NCBI GenBank assembly: GCA_022316685.1
Contig: JAKJHU010000037.1
Coordinates: 1,165,792-1,229,791 of the forward strand
Direction of reading: 5' to 3'
DNA: 64,000 bases
Source: Progne subis subis
Lineage: Eukaryota > Chordata > Aves > Passeriformes > Hirundinidae
Below, one piece after another: positions 56,346 to 64,000 of the stretch (position 1 is its first letter; every line of letters begins with the position of its first letter). The notes under the pieces are model-generated. The model was not told where the DNA came from and searched no databases. It saw only the letters and a list, made by a program, of their open reading frames with translations. Made by a program: the position numbers and the translations under genes.

Positions 56346-57811
56346 GTTACTCTGGTCTGAAAGCTTCAGTCTGAAAATGTGGGTGTTTCTTGTAGGGGAG
56401 ACTAATATTTATTGCATTATTCTTCAGGTTAGACCCAGCTAGTAACATCCTACTTCAATGAAAAAAGTAATATTTTTGTGAAAGCCTATATTGTGGCAGT
56501 TTACCCCAGTAAAAATCTAATATCTCAGGGTTCCTTCTTTCCTTCCTGTAGCAATGAAAACCATAAACGTGGCACTTTAAAAGAAATTCTGATTTTTTTT
56601 TGAACAGAAAAGGAAATCTAATGCGGATCTGATTTCATTTCTCCTTTACACAATAAAGCATGTTTCATTTTTTAGTTTTCCTCTAAATGAAGCTCTTTCC
56701 TATTAGCCAAAATAATATTTTGCTGTTTCCTCTTGGTGTATTTTTGCTTCATCTTTTATTTTTGCATTGTTTCTCTGCTTCAAATAACGTTCTATAACCT
56801 GTTTAATTTTTGTAGTCTTAATGATGTGTATCTCCATGAAAGTGTGTCTCTCTGCAGTTTGTATTTCTCGGATGTAAGTTTTCACTTAATGCTTCTAAGC
56901 CTCTAGATGTGAGTAATGTGTTCCATTGGAATGGAAATAGGGATAATTATGTTTGCTTGAAATGTATCATATATGGTGAGACCTCTGTCTTTATTAATCC
57001 CAAAAATTTTAATCTTTCCTATACAATTACTCACCATTTACATTTTGTCCATGTAAAGAGGAAACTTTTTCTTATCGTTCAAGCATTTGTTTTGTACACA
57101 TACATTTATATGTCTGTACTGAAACTCCTATGGTATAACATTTTAAATTGCACTGTATCTTCTGGACAACAGGAAATCTTAGTGAAATATCTGACTCTAA
57201 TCCATCTGGTCTGGCCAGTTCTCATTTGTTAGGCATCTCTTATGATCAACATCTGGTGGGATTAGACTGCCCTGAACGACAAGGATTTAGCTTGCTGTAC
57301 TTACATGCAGCTTTAGTGAACCAAAAGGTCATCGGAAATATCTGTTAAAAGCAAAGTAGTATGATTAATCTAAAAATCATTAAATTAATTTTGTAACTGG
57401 CTGAGTTAGGATTAACTGAGTGAACTGTGCCTTTAAACGTATAATTTGAAACCTAGTTTGAAATGTTGGTCAGTGGAGATCCCTAAATCCAAACTATCAT
57501 CACTAGATTGACAGTTCATCAAGAATTCACTTTACTAGAATTTCTTTACTATTTTCCTCAGGAAACAAACAGATAAAATTTGCTTGCAAAAAATTAAATA
57601 TTCTGATCAAATGGATGCTAACTATTTACTACAGGTCACAAGGTTCTTGCACTCATAATCTCACTGAAGTATGCAGTCTCATCTCAACTAAAATAAAATC
57701 ACAATGTGTGCAAATTTTGTATCCTTGTGAGGTACAAGGTCATTTATATATTGTACACAGAGAATCATCATGCAGAGTTCACGTAGGAAGTAAAAAACAA
57801 CCAAAATTCAG

Positions 57812-58370
57812 TGTTGGGGCTCTGAGAGCACCAAAAGCCCTTCCTGCCCCTGAGTAGCCCCCAGGGCTGCACCACCCCCTCCTCTCCTTCCCCATCCCTG
57901 ACCCATTTCAGCTCAGCTCAGTGCCATCAGTCCATGCCCTTGTGATGCTGTGGGGTGCTGGTTTCTCATTCTCTCCATTAAAGCTATGCCTGGGAGGGAC
58001 CCTGTAGGCTTGTCCCCAGACTTGTCATTTTGGTATGGACCTGTCTGCCAATCATGGGTTCTGTCTGACCCTGGTTATTTTTTACCAGACCTGATCCTGT
58101 TACAGACTTGTGGATCAACTTCTCAGCTTTACACTGAACCTGCCTTATTACCATGAACTTTGTGTGGAGGTGTCACCTCGAGGCTGAAACTGGCTGTTCT
58201 CTCTAAGCCTGTCCTGCTTCCCTTGCTGGGTTGCTGGCTGGTGAGGTCCCTGTTCCAGAGGCTGTGCACTTGTTCCCCACTTCCTTAGCGAGACAGACCA
58301 TGCTGCTCCCCAGCATTTTCTTCCTTTTCTTAGAGCTACATGCATTCTTTCTGGTACAGACCACAAGTAT
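57812..58370. other. GC-richer unclassified block
   Basis: From about tgttggggctctgagagc to tacagaccacaag the composition rises sharply above the AT-rich neighbours, with runs such as ctgccaatcatgggttctgt. It resembles an inserted dispersed repeat, but I cannot name a family and saw no reliable ends. Short open frames on both strands have no recognisable product. Confidence 0.4.

Positions 58371-64000
<5,630 letters not shown>

Larger units (their letters stand above)
53418..57811. other. Intron spacer with a perfect hairpin
   Basis: Mostly AT-rich unique-looking DNA. It contains a T run at 55769-55790, a cluster of AGGTCA motifs at 55890-55920 and the hairpin at 56304-56345. No exon recognised. 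Confidence 0.45.

Overview
This window is bird nuclear DNA, most likely from a songbird or a close relative. The evidence is the many CR1 LINE fragments, several LTRs of types I associate with songbird genomes, low overall GC, and two exons of a vertebrate neuronal receptor gene separated by a very long intron. Nothing here looks bacterial or viral apart from old endogenous retroviral LTRs. I see no operon, CRISPR array, tRNA or rRNA gene.

The only functional protein-coding sequence I can support is two consecutive plus-strand exons of GABBR2, the GABA-B receptor subunit 2: 28406-28576 (57 codons) and 62129-62230 (34 codons). Both have AG/GT splice borders and start and end in phase 0, so they join without a shift. 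Together they encode about 91 residues of the extracellular Venus flytrap domain. Everything else is intron: the end of the upstream intron (1-28405), one complete intron of 33,552 bp (28577-62128) and the start of the next (62231-64000). The first exons, the transmembrane part and the promoter lie outside the window.

The introns are filled with decayed mobile DNA. CR1 LINE pieces lie at about 2680-3216, 4190-4640, 9118-9225, 10712-11370, 20484-20975, 29540-31160, 33383-33480, 36420-38520 and 39230-39650. The 36420-38520 piece keeps ORF1-esterase, endonuclease and reverse-transcriptase relics in the right order. LTR elements lie at 16903-18921, about 23400-24003, 30203-30791, 33486-33913, about 43647-44512, about 45405-45670 and 52720-53411. 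Most of them are antisense to GABBR2, and four have candidate target-site duplications. At 46918-47955 there is a frameshifted relic of a BED-finger/hAT-type transposase gene (Charlie/ZBED5-like).

The most distinctive local structures are a 33-copy, 19-20 bp minisatellite inside the U3 part of the LTR at 16903-18921, a perfect 19-bp hairpin with a 4-nt loop at 56304-56345, and a compound palindrome at 34412-34470. I find no credible new biological system. The interest lies in mobile-element history and DNA structure within a neuronal gene's introns.
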